Positions 46,845 through 56,679 of a DNA stretch of 64,000 nucleotides are shown here, piece by piece (positions within the stretch are counted from its first letter, which is position 1; each line of letters opens with the position of its first letter). A model generated the notes under the pieces. That model saw nothing but the letters and a program-made list of their open reading frames with translations. It searched no databases and had not been told where the DNA came from. The position numbers were made by a program, and so were the translations under genes. The DNA lies in NCBI RefSeq assembly GCF_900129425.1, contig NZ_LT670817.1, positions 1,984,001-2,048,000 on the forward strand, given 5' to 3'. The DNA is from Bradyrhizobium erythrophlei. GTDB taxonomy: Bacteria > Pseudomonadota > Alphaproteobacteria > Rhizobiales > Xanthobacteraceae.

Positions 46845-47726
46845 ATGCATTCCACGCCAAACCCGAAACAAACCGATCCGCGCGATTTCCTTCTGATCGC
46901 GCCCGAGGATAAAGAGCTTTCCAATCTGGCGCACGACGCCATGCGCTATTCTTCGGCGCAGACCCGCATGGGGTCCGACTTCTCCGCTGGCCCCCCGATT
47001 CCCCCGGTCGATCTGAGGTTTCGCCCTGCTGCCGTCAACAATGTCGAAGTCCAGGGCGACCGGCCGTCGATTGGCAGGCGGGCGGTACGCGCCTTCATTC
47101 GCTTCCTATGGGTAGCATGCATCGGTGGCGCGGGCGTCGCTTGGCAGTTCTACGGTGATGCGGCCAAACAGATTATCGCGAAGTGGGCGCCGCAGTTCGT
47201 CCTGATTTTATCGCCGCCGCTGGAAAACCCAAGGCTCCCCGAGCAACCGACCCCACCTGCCGTCCAGGCGTCCGCGACGAAGGCAACACCACCGCAACCG
47301 GCACTTTTGGCTCAGACCGCCACGGAAGGCGTCGCGCCGACCGCCGCCGCCCTATCTCCCGAATCAGCGCAGTTGCTCCAGTCGATGGGGCGCGACCTCG
47401 CAACCGCAGGGCAAGAGATCGAGCAGCTCAAGGCCAGTATTGAGCAGCTCAGGGCCAGCCAGGAACAAATGTTCCGCGACGTTGCCAAGGCTTCCGAGCA
47501 GAACCGACGCCCCAAGATATCAGCGTCTCCGCCCCGATCGGCCGCCGCGCCGCCGCGCAAGCCGATGCCATTTAGGCCCTCGCAAGCCGCAGCAGCCCCT
47601 ACGTTGCCGCAAGCCGCAACACCTTCCGTGCTGCGGCAACCTGAACCGCAACCGCAAGCCACGGCCCAGCCGCAGGTCGAACCAGAGCTGTCATCGGTGC
47701 CGCGGCCGCCGATGCCCGTGCACTAG
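46845..47726 (+). CDS. membrane-anchored Pro/Ala-rich protein
   Basis: The 293-residue protein has a cytoplasmic part of about 75 residues (with PRDFLLIAPEDKELSNLAHD) and one membrane segment (FIRFLWVACIGGAGVAWQFY). A Pro-rich stretch, a coiled coil (about 175-210, with IEQLKASIEQLRASQEQMF) and a long Pro/Gln/Ala-rich tail follow. Such proteins are frequent in Bradyrhizobium without known role. The start at MHSTPNPK was chosen over an ATG six codons earlier. Confidence 0.7.
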   Translation: MHSTPNPKQTDPRDFLLIAPEDKELSNLAHDAMRYSSAQTRMGSDFSAGPPIPPVDLRFRPAAVNNVEVQGDRPSIGRRAVRAFIRFLWVACIGGAGVAWQFYGDAAKQIIAKWAPQFVLILSPPLENPRLPEQPTPPAVQASATKATPPQPALLAQTATEGVAPTAAALSPESAQLLQSMGRDLATAGQEIEQLKASIEQLRASQEQMFRDVAKASEQNRRPKISASPPRSAAAPPRKPMPFRPSQAAAAPTLPQAATPSVLRQPEPQPQATAQPQVEPELSSVPRPPMPVH

Positions 47727-47730
47727 CACC

Positions 47731-47997
47731 AGTTCTTTCACCCTGCAGCCGCCGCAATTCGCGATCCGGCACGATTCCTATGTCGAGACGATGCGCCGGG
47801 ATGGAACGCTGCACGAATTCGATGCAGCTTACAAATCCCGACACGCGGCGGCGCGGGGCGAGGGGTTCATGGGATTCAATGTTGCGATGGCGCGCCGCGC
47901 GCTGATCCCGCACTATGATTTGGGACGCTATGGCAGACTGTTTGCGGGGCTATCCGATCCCGGGTTGCGCTCATCTCGAATATCCGCCACCAACTGA
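47731..47997 (+). pseudogene. unidentified protein fragment
   Basis: Downstream of the Pro/Ala-rich gene another frame carries RHDSYVETMRRDGTLHEFDA and then GEGFMGFNVAMARRALIP, which look like genuine protein. No start is present and the frame ends soon after. A similar DSYV segment occurs near 46190. Probably a piece of a lost gene. Confidence 0.35.
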
Positions 47998-48038
47998 CCG
48001 AAGATAGAACGGCTTGCTGTTTCGGCCTGTCAAAATAG

Positions 48039-48155
48039 TCCACTTCCGAGTTTGGCACTTTTCGGACATGCCCGGGTGGCTGACGACGTCTGCTCCTGAG
48101 GGTAGAACGGACTTGCTGACGAAGCAGGGTTACTTCCGTTTTTGCCCATCTCGGA
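48039..48155 (+). repeat. dispersed hairpin repeat, copy 6
   Basis: Full, empty copy with CACTTCCGAGTTTGGCAC, TTTTCGGACATGCCC, CCTGAGGGTA, GAACGGA and TTACTTCCGTTTTTGCCC. It closely resembles copy 3. Confidence 0.75.
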
Positions 48156-48294
48156 CATCTCCCAAGAGACCGTTCCCCTCCCAGTCGCGTTGGTGCGGTG
48201 GACGCCTGAGCCTTTGCCGATCAAACGGCATGTCGAGAAACGTGAGCCCGCTCTCCGTAACCTCCGCAAGGGCCACGTTTCTGACAATGCCGCG

Positions 48295-49326
48295 CTATTG
48301 CAGATGAATTGGAGGCAAAGCTGCGAAAACCAGCATGGAGATAGCGAGGATCGCCACAACGTAACCGAGCGAGGTATTAAGCGCCGCAAGCGGATCGTCG
48401 GGAGGTTCGATCATCTTCGACGCGCTCCGATTATCGGGCCCACTCCGAGCGCCGGGCGCAAGCAAACTTGTTTGCGATCGCCTTGCCGCTCTCCGTGTGA
48501 AAAAGATGTACAACAAATAGGTGTCGATCAAAATTGTGACGGCCAGGACGACATAGGCCCAGGGGCTTTCCATCACATTCAGCTCGATCAACACCCGAGA
48601 GAAGCCGAAACCCACAACCCACGCATCAAAGCTCATGCATATCCGACGAAACGTCTCGGCATCCAGATGGCGGATGACATAGGCGCCGAGCGGTACTCCA
48701 ACCGCAACGCAGGGAACAAACACCCATAAGATGTTCTCGCTTTCGGCCGTAAACAGGCCAAGCTGGTAATAGGCGATGGCGGTGACGCTCGACTCGGCCA
48801 CGCGAACCAATGCGAGTCCGGCCCGAAACTCGGTTTTGACCAGACCCTGGTTGTTGAACAGGATTGCCAACGGCGGTCCCGAGATGGTGGTGACCGAATA
48901 CAGGATGCCCAGCGCGGTTCCAAAGGGAAGACCGACCAGCCAGGTCGACCGAATTGGTCTTCGCCACCCGGCGGCCTGGACCAGGATGAGGGGCAGAATG
49001 AGTGTGTAGGTCCCGAATTTGATCCAGCCAGGCTCAACCGAGGTGAGAACCCAGGCTCCGATTCCGATGCCAGGCAGGAGCCCAGTAACGATTGGAAACA
49101 CCTTTCTCCATACGGCTGCAACGCCGTTCAGATTCATGAATAGAACGTAGAAGTTGATGACGACCTCGACCAGGACGACGGCGGGATTCAGGATGCGATT
49201 TGTATAGAAAACCAGCGCCATCGGAACGGTCAGCGAGGAAAACCCATAGCCGAGAGCGCCATTTATGAAGGATGCAAACAAAGCGATCCCGGCGAGAACG
49301 ATCACCGCAGTCTCTAGAGGAGGCAT
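48295..49326 (-). CDS. TauE/SafE-type sulfite exporter family protein
   Basis: The 343-residue membrane protein has about eight hydrophobic spans. The N-terminal ASFINGALGYGFSSLTVP and the inner repeat GTALGILYSVTTISGPPLAI show the two halves typical of the family. It probably moves a small organic or sulfur-containing anion out of the cell. A long polar loop lies before the last span. It stands alone; its 3' end lies about 140 bp from a repeat copy. Confidence 0.87.
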   Translation of the reverse strand: MPPLETAVIVLAGIALFASFINGALGYGFSSLTVPMALVFYTNRILNPAVVLVEVVINFYVLFMNLNGVAAVWRKVFPIVTGLLPGIGIGAWVLTSVEPGWIKFGTYTLILPLILVQAAGWRRPIRSTWLVGLPFGTALGILYSVTTISGPPLAILFNNQGLVKTEFRAGLALVRVAESSVTAIAYYQLGLFTAESENILWVFVPCVAVGVPLGAYVIRHLDAETFRRICMSFDAWVVGFGFSRVLIELNVMESPWAYVVLAVTILIDTYLLYIFFTRRAARRSQTSLLAPGARSGPDNRSASKMIEPPDDPLAALNTSLGYVVAILAISMLVFAALPPIHLQ

Positions 49327-49483
49327 CGTAGGCTTCTCCGAGTTGGCAACGGTCGCCCACGGCGCGGCCGACTTTATCCTACCACTTCCGCGGTCTATTT
49401 GTAGGTTGGAACCCTATCGGGCGGTGGGTCAGGGTATCCAGCCTGGAGCCCCCTCCACATCTGTCACAGATAGGAAGGCTTCT

Positions 49484-49915
49484 ATGATCCTATTCAGGAT
49501 AGTCTTCGCAGTAACCGCTATCTTGCTAACCAGGGATGCATTTGCGGAGCCAGGGATGTGGATCGGGACAGCCCCATTTTGCTTTGGGTCGCCAGCAGCC
49601 TGCACTGATCTGGGAATGATATACGTGAAGAGTGATTCAATAGGGGACGGTGGCAAATGCTGGACTGGAACGAAAGTGTATTGTTCAGGTTATCCCGCCC
49701 CTGAAATTGCATTCATGGGTTATGATGCTTGTGACGGTTTTCAATGTCATCGAACGATGTGCGGTAGCAATCCCAGTCCGGGTCCGAGGGTAATCGCAAG
49801 TGAGTCTTGGTACTTCTGTCCTGTCTGCCTCAGTGCAAATGTTAGAACGATGATGAGATTGAACAAAGTTCCTAACGCACAGATTGCGCGTGCTTGTCCG
49901 TGGCGATATTTCTAG
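49484..49915 (+). CDS. exported cysteine-rich hypothetical protein
   Basis: The start ATG with TAGGAAGG upstream gives a signal peptide (about 1-21, ending AFAEPG) and a mature part with ten cysteines (for example PFCFGSPAACTDLG, DACDGFQCHRTMCG and YFCPVCLSA). These probably form disulfides in the periplasm. The GTAPFCFGSP motif recurs in exported proteins of rhizobia, but function is unknown. A longer in-frame start upstream runs antisense through the transporter gene and is rejected. Confidence 0.65.
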   Translation: MILFRIVFAVTAILLTRDAFAEPGMWIGTAPFCFGSPAACTDLGMIYVKSDSIGDGGKCWTGTKVYCSGYPAPEIAFMGYDACDGFQCHRTMCGSNPSPGPRVIASESWYFCPVCLSANVRTMMRLNKVPNAQIARACPWRYF

Positions 49916-50099
49916 GTTCGTGATCATCGGGCAGTGCGTAGGCGCAGTCAGCGCACATGATCGCCCGCTTGTCGCCGATGCAGGTCCGATCCTTGCCGCC
50001 GTTGTGCTTGCAATCGCGGCATTTGAATAGGTAGTGGCGCGCGGAAGATTGATGCGGATCGGCATCGCTCGACTTTCCGCCGACGTTCAGCGCCCGCAT
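49872..50099 (-). CDS. small zinc-finger-like protein
   Basis: The 75-residue product has FKCRDCKHNGGKDRTC and then IMCADCAYALPDD, giving four or five cysteines in CxxC pairs that could bind zinc. It overlaps the end of the opposite gene by 44 bp. Function unknown; the true start is uncertain. Confidence 0.45.
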   Translation of the reverse strand: MRALNVGGKSSDADPHQSSARHYLFKCRDCKHNGGKDRTCIGDKRAIMCADCAYALPDDHEPRNIATDKHAQSVR

Positions 50100-50175
50100 C
50101 GACCGGTTGAGCCGGCTGCACTTTTCGGACATGGCGCGATGTCCGAGTTGAGTCTGCTTTCGGGGGTAAACCGGA

Positions 50176-50839
50176 GTGCGCCGGGAGACCGGCAAGGAGT
50201 AGATGGTGCAAGTCCATCACGATGAAGGAGTAGCGACCCGCATCGACCCCGAGTCATGCGCAGATGCCCGCGAGGGCATCGGCGAAGCGTTGACAGGGGA
50301 GCGCATAGGCCAGCCATTGAGCCGCGATAGTACCCTCATCCTGGGTGCCGACGTCGTTCCGCTGACGGAAGGCAATACGGATGGGCGCGATAGTGCGAGC
50401 GCCCAGACGGCCCGGCGTGGTCGTAGACACTGGCATGTGCGGACGCTCTTTGCTCGGGAACCGGGAGATCTCATGGTCGGCCAGCGCCACATGCGTGTAG
50501 CGCTGGTCCGTGTCGGGAAGGCGAGGAGCCGTAGCCGATGATGTACGATCATGAGAAGTCTGACCCCGCCATAGTAGCTGTGAAGCCGACGAACAAGGCC
50601 GGGCAACCGGCTGCGGAGTTGGTGGAGCCAAGGGCGGGGGCCGAGGGGAATGTGAGACAGCAAAGCACGGGCCGGGCACAGTACCGGGGAACCGTGTCAC
50701 AGGCGCTGAAGCGCATACGGAATTTCGTGAGAATATCACGACGCGCCGTTACACACCCGAGGTGGGAGCCGTGTGCCCGAATTGGGCTCGCACGGATCTG
50801 TGCGGGGGGCGCGGGGTAACTCGCGTCCCTACCGCGAAC
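50176..50839 (+). mobile_element. ORF-deleted group II intron, copy 3 (664 bp)
   Basis: Same length and apparently the same sequence as copies 1 and 2. The left exon (repeat part 50116-50175) ends GGGGGTAAACCGGA, so it has one mismatch to the candidate EBS1 but a full match, counting G-T pairs, to EBS2. The right exon continues CTTCTGAGTTTGACCC (50840-50886). Confidence 0.85.
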
Positions 50840-51064
50840 CTCCCGATTGCGACCGCCGACTTCTGAGTTTGACCCAACTCGGACATGGCGACCTGCGTCG
50901 TCGTGCCAGCGATCACGCGGCAACGGTGCTACCTGCTGAGCATATTTCCAGAGAACCCGGCACCATTCCGACGGGGAGCGCCGCGGAACCTGTTTCGCCG
51001 TTTCAACCTTTCGGAATCAGCCGCCGTACCGCCGGTCTCAGGCACGGCAGAGTTCACGTGCGCC

Positions 51065-51307
51065 TCACCGCGTGCTGCCCGTGGCAAGCTCTTGCGAGTG
51101 CACCGGGATCATCAGCTGCTCGCTGAGTTTGCCGGGGAACATGACGAAGGGCTGCGTCGGGTCTTTGACATCCAGATCGCGCCGATAGGCACTGAGCATC
51201 TCGCGTGCTGCGCCGCCGACGATCATCACGTGCGGCCCGGTCTGGACCCAATGCTGGTGCGTGTGCCGTTCGGTATGTGTGCTGATCTGGCCCGACAAGA
51301 ATTTCAC
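51065..51307 (-). pseudogene. C-terminal fragment of an unidentified conserved protein
   Basis: The frame carries HQHWVQTGPHVMIVGGAARE and DPTQPFVMFPGKLSEQLMIP, coherent protein sequence ending at a normal stop. The upstream part lacks a plausible N-terminus. The pattern (a WMTGPHVM-like core followed by PFVM and LMIP) recurs in soil bacteria, but the family name is not known to me. Confidence 0.4.
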
Positions 51308-51401
51308 TTTATGGTGACTGAGAGAGTGCGGATACCGCGAGGAATGCCGGTTATGCTACAATTTACCCATGCTTCAGGGGGATATCTCAGAGGAGCTGAC
51401 C

Positions 51402-51527
51402 ATGACCAAAAGCATTCTTGTCAGTCTTGCTCTCCTCACTCTCTCTACTTCTGCCGCTTTGGCCGTGCGTCGGACTCATCATCGCCACGCGATTCATCGC
51501 CCAGCGATGAACGCATTTGAATCGTGA
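51402..51527 (+). CDS. small exported basic peptide
   Basis: A strong ribosome site (AGGAGCTGAC) precedes 41 codons: a signal peptide (MTKSILVSLALLTLSTSAAL, then AV) and a short histidine/arginine-rich mature part (RRTHHRHAIHRP). The mature peptide would be about 20 residues. Function unknown. Confidence 0.5.
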   Translation: MTKSILVSLALLTLSTSAALAVRRTHHRHAIHRPAMNAFES

Positions 51528-51675
51528 CACTCACGTCTGCGGGCTGGGGCATGGAAGACCTCTCAAGGTTTCCATGTCGTGACGTTCGTGAAGCGTTTGA
51601 TCTGTCGCAACGCGCGCGACAAGCGAAGGCAAATCGTTTTCAAATAATGGGGCAAGCAGGTAACGGAGAAAAGCC

Positions 51676-52260
51676 ATGAAGCAGATGAGTCTGACAACAG
51701 TTGCGATTGCAGCCTCGACGTTTGCGTGTGCGGCGCTGCTCTCCTTTGACTGCTCTGAGCAACGCGGCCTCTCGCTATCAGTCGAGAAGGCCGTAGCACG
51801 GGTCGGTCGTCCCCTGACCCCCGTGAGCGTTGCGGGCGTCGCGCGCCGGCAACACCGGCGGGCTGCTTACGGCGCCGGAGGTATGGTCGTGGGGCGTTAC
51901 GGAGGCGGCGCGAACAACAGAGGCGGCTTGGTTGGCGGCGACGACCCCGGTACCTACGCAGGCGCCGCCGCGGTCGGCACGGCTGCCGCGGTCGCGGCCA
52001 CCTCACCTAACTGGGGATGGGGAGGCGACCCCTACCGCACAGGCACAGGTTACTACGCGGGGGGTCCTTACTACGGTGGTCCTGTTCGGGGAACCAGGGC
52101 GGCCTACTATGGTGGTTATGCCGGTGTGGGTGCGCCTCGGGTCGGCTGGACGGGCGGTGTGAGTAGCAGCGACTACGCCCTGTATATCCGAAATCTACAC
52201 GACTCCGGGTATGATACGAGGAAAAATTTCAACGCGAGCGGGAACGTGAGTACGCAATAG
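51676..52260 (+). CDS. exported Gly/Tyr-rich protein
   Basis: The 194-residue protein has an N-terminal hydrophobic segment (about 5-24) ending near a cysteine, a basic stretch, and a low-complexity middle rich in glycine, tyrosine and alanine (for example YYAGGPYYGGPVRG). The final 35 residues are polar (SSSDYALYIRNLHDSGYD). Such proteins are common envelope components in Bradyrhizobium without a known role. Confidence 0.65.
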   Translation: MKQMSLTTVAIAASTFACAALLSFDCSEQRGLSLSVEKAVARVGRPLTPVSVAGVARRQHRRAAYGAGGMVVGRYGGGANNRGGLVGGDDPGTYAGAAAVGTAAAVAATSPNWGWGGDPYRTGTGYYAGGPYYGGPVRGTRAAYYGGYAGVGAPRVGWTGGVSSSDYALYIRNLHDSGYDTRKNFNASGNVSTQ

Positions 52261-52504
52261 CGTCTGGTCTCGTCGTCCATCGTCCATCGTCGTCTCCCGT
52301 GGGTCCTCGCTGGGATGACAGCATCGTGGGCTGGGGCCTTTTTGCGTTTGGCGACCCTACCAAGTGTCGCCTCGCAAAATATGCTCGGGCATGTCGGATG
52401 TTCGCGGATGAAGCGGGCACGTCGAGTGCATAGTGACCGAAGACGTGCGCGTGATCGCCGCAGTCTTCGCAAACGAACTCGGTGATGTGATCGAGGGCGC
52501 TCAT
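52229..52504 (-). CDS. small CxxC protein, duplicated locally
   Basis: The first 50 residues (MSALDHITEFVCEDCGDHAH, then VFGHYALDVPASSANIRHAR) look like a real zinc-type small protein. The end runs antisense through the preceding gene, so the natural stop may be lost. A second partial copy of its middle occurs at 53275-53345. Confidence 0.4.
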   Translation of the reverse strand: MSALDHITEFVCEDCGDHAHVFGHYALDVPASSANIRHARAYFARRHLVGSPNAKRPQPTMLSSQRGPTGDDDGRWTTRPDAIAYSRSRSR

Positions 52505-52600
52505 TGCGGCGGTCGCGCTGGCTATCTTGCAGCGGTTGGGTCGGTCGTGAATAGACGTGCGAAAAGCCCTGGCCTACACCACATCGTCCTGTATTGAAGA

Positions 52601-52627
52601 GCCGCCGACGGGGCGGCTTTTTCTTTT
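52601..52627 (+). terminator. rho-independent terminator, copy 1
   Basis: A GCCGCC stem, loop GACGG, GGCGGC and then TTTTTCTTTT. It belongs to a block duplicated at 53.3 kb. Confidence 0.8.
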
Positions 52628-52639
52628 GAGGCCTTCTTA

Positions 52640-52770
52640 TTAGCGTCATGTCCGAGTTTGGCTGCACCAAACGGACATGACGCCGCAGCGCCCGCATGTC
52701 CGTTGTTGAGGGATGAACGGACTAAGCTCAGACGTGACCCAACTTCCGTTTTTGACCCTGAACGGACGAA
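52640..52770 (+). repeat. dispersed hairpin repeat, copy 7
   Basis: The copy starts TCATGTCCGAGTTTGGCTGC, contains GCATGTCCGTTGTTGAGGGA followed by TGAACGGA, and ends AACTTCCGTTTTTGACCCTG. Its left edge is shared with the duplicated terminator block. Confidence 0.7.
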
Positions 52771-53066
52771 TCGGGATGCCCGTTGTTAGGTCAGGTGTGA
52801 GAAGCTGAGCGTACCAGCACCAGATCGGTTCTCGCGCAAGCGCGACCTTGTTCCACGTTGGACCAACACCGCCCGACGGCTGGGCGTCTCCTGGCCTGTG
52901 TCACTGATTTTCGAGAAGGTTCCGGGGCGGTCGTCGTACGGACCTTGATCTATGTCAAGACTTCGAGCGACCGGTGCCGGAAGACTATTAGGTGCTTGAA
53001 CATGAGAGCCGACCATCCCCGTACTGTCAGAGGTCGGAGTGATTGGACGGTTGAGAGAGGAGCAGA

Positions 53067-53273
53067 ATGATGATCCGGATGATTGCTGTTGCTGGCTTCG
53101 TCTTATCGGTTGCAATATCGGCACAAGCTATGACGCCTGCGCCGATTCCTCAGCCGGACGGCATGATCACGCAAGTCGCTGCCGCCTGCGGCGCTGGTAG
53201 GACACGAGTTAACGGTGTGTGCGTGGCACGAACCACCATACGCCAGACCCGCCGAGCCGTCCGCAGGTACTAA
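53067..53273 (+). CDS. small exported protein with a GCG-type cysteine motif
   Basis: GAGAGGAGC precedes the ATG. The 68 residues contain a signal peptide (about 1-21, ending AQAM), then QPDGMITQVAAACGAGRTRV and NGVCVARTT. This recalls the cysteine-glycine motif of small exported rhizobial proteins of unknown role. The basic end (RQTRRAVRRY) stops where the duplicated block begins, so the C-terminus may be shortened. Confidence 0.55.
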   Translation: MMIRMIAVAGFVLSVAISAQAMTPAPIPQPDGMITQVAAACGAGRTRVNGVCVARTTIRQTRRAVRRY

Positions 53274-53385
53274 GTGTCGCCTCGCAAATGCCCCTTGATG
53301 ATGTGCTCGGGCATGTCGGATGTTCGCGGATGAAGCGGGCACGTCGAGTGCACCGGTAAGCCGTAATATCGTCCTGTATTGAAGA

Positions 53386-53412
53386 GCCGCCGACGGGGCG
53401 GCTTTTTCTTTT
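53386..53412 (+). terminator. rho-independent terminator, copy 2
   Basis: The same GCCGCC/GGCGGC hairpin and U-tract as at 52.6 kb, within the second copy of the duplicated block. Confidence 0.8.
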
Positions 53413-53431
53413 AAGGCCTTCTTATTAGCGT

Positions 53432-53545
53432 CATGTCCGAGTTTGGCACTTTTGAGACATGCCGAATGATCCTGAGAATGTCTGCTAATGGGGGAAGACC
53501 GGAAGTGACCGGCGCGCGGTCAAAGTGACGCGATTGGACCCAAAG
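53432..53545 (+). repeat. dispersed hairpin repeat, copy 8
   Basis: TCATGTCCGAGTTTGGCACT at the left, GAATGTCTGCTAATGGGGGA with ACCGGAAGTG in the middle, and GCGATTGGACCC at the right. It is empty. Confidence 0.65.
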
Positions 53546-53652
53546 CAGTCATCCCGCCGGTCCAAATCGGGCGCAAGTTGCCTTCGCCAATGGCAGCTAT
53601 TGGCTTTGCGGGCCCGCCACCCTAGAATTGCGGCGATCGCAGGACGGGCGAA

Positions 53653-54075
53653 ATGCAGTATGTTTGCGACGCGGCGAAGGGTAAGACCTGGTTCCGTATC
53701 GAGACGGAAGGTGAAGCGGCGCATGAGTCGCGCCTGATGAGCCACACAGTCGAGAAATATTTCTGCCGCGAGCGGGAGAAGGCAGTCCAATCCTGGCGTC
53801 CGGTGTGGCCCAACGCGATCGAGCGCGACATCGGCCTCGAGGCCCATGTACAGCGAGAGATGCCGCTTTTCCTCACGTTGCGCGACAGGGAGGGCAATGC
53901 ACTGGCTACAGCGATGCTGCCACCGGGTGGCAAGGATCGCGGCGGGTTCCGGATCATCATCGTTGCCGCATCCAATGCCGATCCTTATCCTGAGCAGGAC
54001 GCGGCCATCGCTGCGCTAGGAGCGCATTTCGGTCTCACACTCGATCGCCACCGCTGCTTCCCCTACGGCCGCTAA
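53653..54075 (+). CDS. hypothetical protein, 140 aa
   Basis: A soluble protein beginning MQYVCDAAKGKTWFRIETEG with a well-mixed residue composition and a pattern of strands and helices (MPLFLTLRDREGNALATAML, then GGFRIIIVAASNADPYPEQD). It looks like a conserved hypothetical of this group; no catalytic motif is seen. Confidence 0.6.
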   Translation: MQYVCDAAKGKTWFRIETEGEAAHESRLMSHTVEKYFCREREKAVQSWRPVWPNAIERDIGLEAHVQREMPLFLTLRDREGNALATAMLPPGGKDRGGFRIIIVAASNADPYPEQDAAIAALGAHFGLTLDRHRCFPYGR

Positions 54076-54180
54076 GGAGCCTGACAAGTATCGCTGCTTG
54101 ATTGGAGCGATGTCGGCTCATGGCACTTAACAGACATGACCAGCCACGCTGACGACATCCGCTCATTGGGGAACAGCGGA

Positions 54181-54846
54181 GTGCGCCGGGAGACCGGCAA
54201 GGAGTAGATGGTGCAAGTCCATCACGATGAAGGAGTAGCGACCCGCATCGACCCCGAGTCATGCGCAGATGCCCGCGAGGGCATCGGCGAAGCGTTGACA
54301 GGGGAGCGCATAGGCCAGCCATTGAGCCGCGATAGTACCCTCATCCTGGGTGCCGACGTCGTTCCGCTGACGGAAGGCAATACGGATGGGCGCGATAGTG
54401 CGAGCGCCCAGACGGCCCGGCGTGGTCGTAGACACTGGCATGTGCGGACGCTCTTTGCTCGGGAACCGGGAGATCTCATGGTCGGCCAGCGCCACATGCG
54501 TGTAGCGCTGGTCCGTGTCGGGAAGGCGAGGAGCCGTAGCCGATGATGTACGATCATGAGAAGTCTGACCCCGCCATAGTAGCTGTGAAGCCGACGAACA
54601 AGGCCGGGCAACCGGCTGCGGAGTTGGTGGAGCCAAGGGCGGGGGCCGAGGGGAATGTGAGTCAGCAAAGCACGGGCCGGGCACAGTACCGGGAAACCGT
54701 GTCACAGGCGCTGAAGCGCATACGGAATTTCGTGAGAATATCACGACGCGCCGTTACACACCCGAGGTGGGAGCCGTGTGACCGAATTGGGCTCGCACGG
54801 ATCTGTGCGGGGGGGGCGCGGGGTAACTCGCGTCCCTACCGCGAAC
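54181..54846 (+). mobile_element. ORF-deleted group II intron, copy 4 (666 bp, diverged)
   Basis: The 5' two thirds match the other copies; the 3' third has several changes. Among them are a C-to-A change at 54781 in the upper stem of domain V, which breaks a base pair, and two extra Gs after domain V. This copy is probably older or decaying. The left exon (54108-54180) ends AACAGCGGA. The right exon is cut short by insertion-sequence DNA within about 10 bp. Confidence 0.82.
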
Positions 54847-54941
54847 ATCGATAATTCGCAGTTTGATGGCTCTTTTTGACCCTGGCTGCGTGAAAACGAA
54901 CTGTCTGCTATGATTCGCTTGGCGATTTGCCGGGGGCAATC

Positions 54942-56381
54942 ATGAAACGCTTCGTTGAGGGTGCCGATCGCGGACAATCGACGTTGTTGCCGGAATGCCT
55001 CGATGAGTGGGTCGAGGAGAGCAATTGCGTTCGTGTGGTGGATTGCTTTGTCGACGGGCTCGATCTGGCCGATCTCGGTTTCGAAGGCGTCGAGCCTGCA
55101 GCGACAGGCCGGCCTGCCTACCACCCCTCGGTTCTTCTGAAGCTTTACATCTACGGCTATCTCAACCGAGTGCAGTCGAGCCGCCGGCTTGAGCGCGAAG
55201 CCGGCCGAAACCTGGAAGTCATATGGCTACTCGGTCGGCTCGTTCCCGATGACAAGGTGATTGCCGATTTCCGCAAGGACAATGGCCCGGCGATCCGCAG
55301 GGCATGCGCGAGCTTCGTCAATCTCTGTCGCCAGATGGGTCTGTTGGCGAAGGCGAGCGTCGCGATCGACGGCAGCAAGTTCAAAGCGGTCAATAATCGA
55401 GATCGCAATTTTACCCGGGGGAAGATCGATCGCCGGCGCGCGCAACTCGAGGAGAGTGTGGCGCGGTATCTCTCCCAGCTCGATACGGCGGATAGGCAGG
55501 AACCGTCCGAAGTGCTGGTGCTCAAGACGACGCGGCTCAAGGAGAAGCTCGACAAGCTGAAAGAGGAAATGGGCAAACTCGCAGCCTACGAGAAGCAAAT
55601 GTTGGCCTCGCCGGATCACCAAATCTCGCTCACTGATCCCGATAGCCGCTCGATGGCAACAAGTGGGCGTGGCTCGGGCGTCGTCGGCTACAATGTGCAG
55701 GTCGCGGTCGACACCGTGAACCATCTGATCGTGACGCACGATGTGACGAATATCGGCTCGGATCGCTCACAACTGGCGAACGTGGCGCGGGAAGCCAAGG
55801 CCGTTCTGCAAGTCGATAAACTCGAAGCCGTCGCCGACCGCGGCTACTTCAATGGCGAAGAGATCCTGGCCTGCGAGCAGGCAGGCATTTGCGTGACGTT
55901 GCCCAAACCGATGACGTCGGGCGCGAAGTCGGAAGGCCGCTTCGGCAAGCAGGACTTCGTCTATGTGCCGGAGGAGGATGTCTATCGTTGCCCCGCCGGC
56001 GAGAAGCTCAAATTCCACTATGCCAATGAGGAACACGGGCAGAAGATGCGCCGGTACTGGACGAACGCCTGCAAGACCTGCGCAATCAAGGATCAGTGCA
56101 CCACAGGCAAAGAACGCCGCATCACGCGATGGGAGCATGAGCACGTTCTCGAAATCGTGCAGCAGCGGCTGGATCAAGATCCCCAGGCCATGCGCCGCCG
56201 GCGCGAGACGGTTGAGCATCCCTTCGGCACGCTCAAGATGAGAATGGGCGCGACGCACTTCTTGATGAAGACGCTGCCGAAGGTCGCGAGCGAGATGGCG
56301 CTCAGCGTACTCGCCTACAATCTGACGCGGGTCATGAATATCGTCGGTACAAGGGCGTTGCTGGCAGCGATCAGAGCGTGA
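54942..56381 (+). mobile_element. IS1182-type transposase
   Basis: The 479-residue protein begins MKRFVEGADRGQSTLLPECL and has the family core: RPAYHPSVLLKLYIYGYLNR, VAIDGSKFKAVNNRDRNF, GYNVQVAVD and VADRGYFNGEEI. The final YPAGEKL-like zinc segment (CPAGEKLKFHY, then CKTCAIKDQC) and TVEHPFGTLK with the last glutamate follow. The DDE residues are present. It appears intact. The terminal inverted repeats were not found; the left end lies within 90 bp of intron copy 4. The start was chosen after GGGGGCAATC. Confidence 0.9.
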
Positions 56382-56679
56382 GTGTGGAGACCCCACTGCG
56401 TGCCGATACCGAGCCAGACCATGCCCAGCATTCCCCGCCACGACTCGGAGGCGGCCCCTGATCGCCCAACAGGAAAAAATTGCTCAGATCGGCCGTGTCG
56501 GACTACGCCGACCGGATCGTGGACGTTCCCGGCCCGCGTCAGCGCGTTATCACGCAACCAAGACCCTTGGCGGACATCGGATTGTCGCTAAATGACCGGT
56601 AAGTGAAGCCCCCTGGCTCTTAGAATGTGCTAATTTGAGCCGGCACGATCCACTGTCTTCAGCCCGGAACCGTTGCACC

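Noticed and set aside
53485..53847. 120-codon minus-strand frame
   Set aside because: Antisense to the 140-residue gene at 53653 and partly within a repeat copy.
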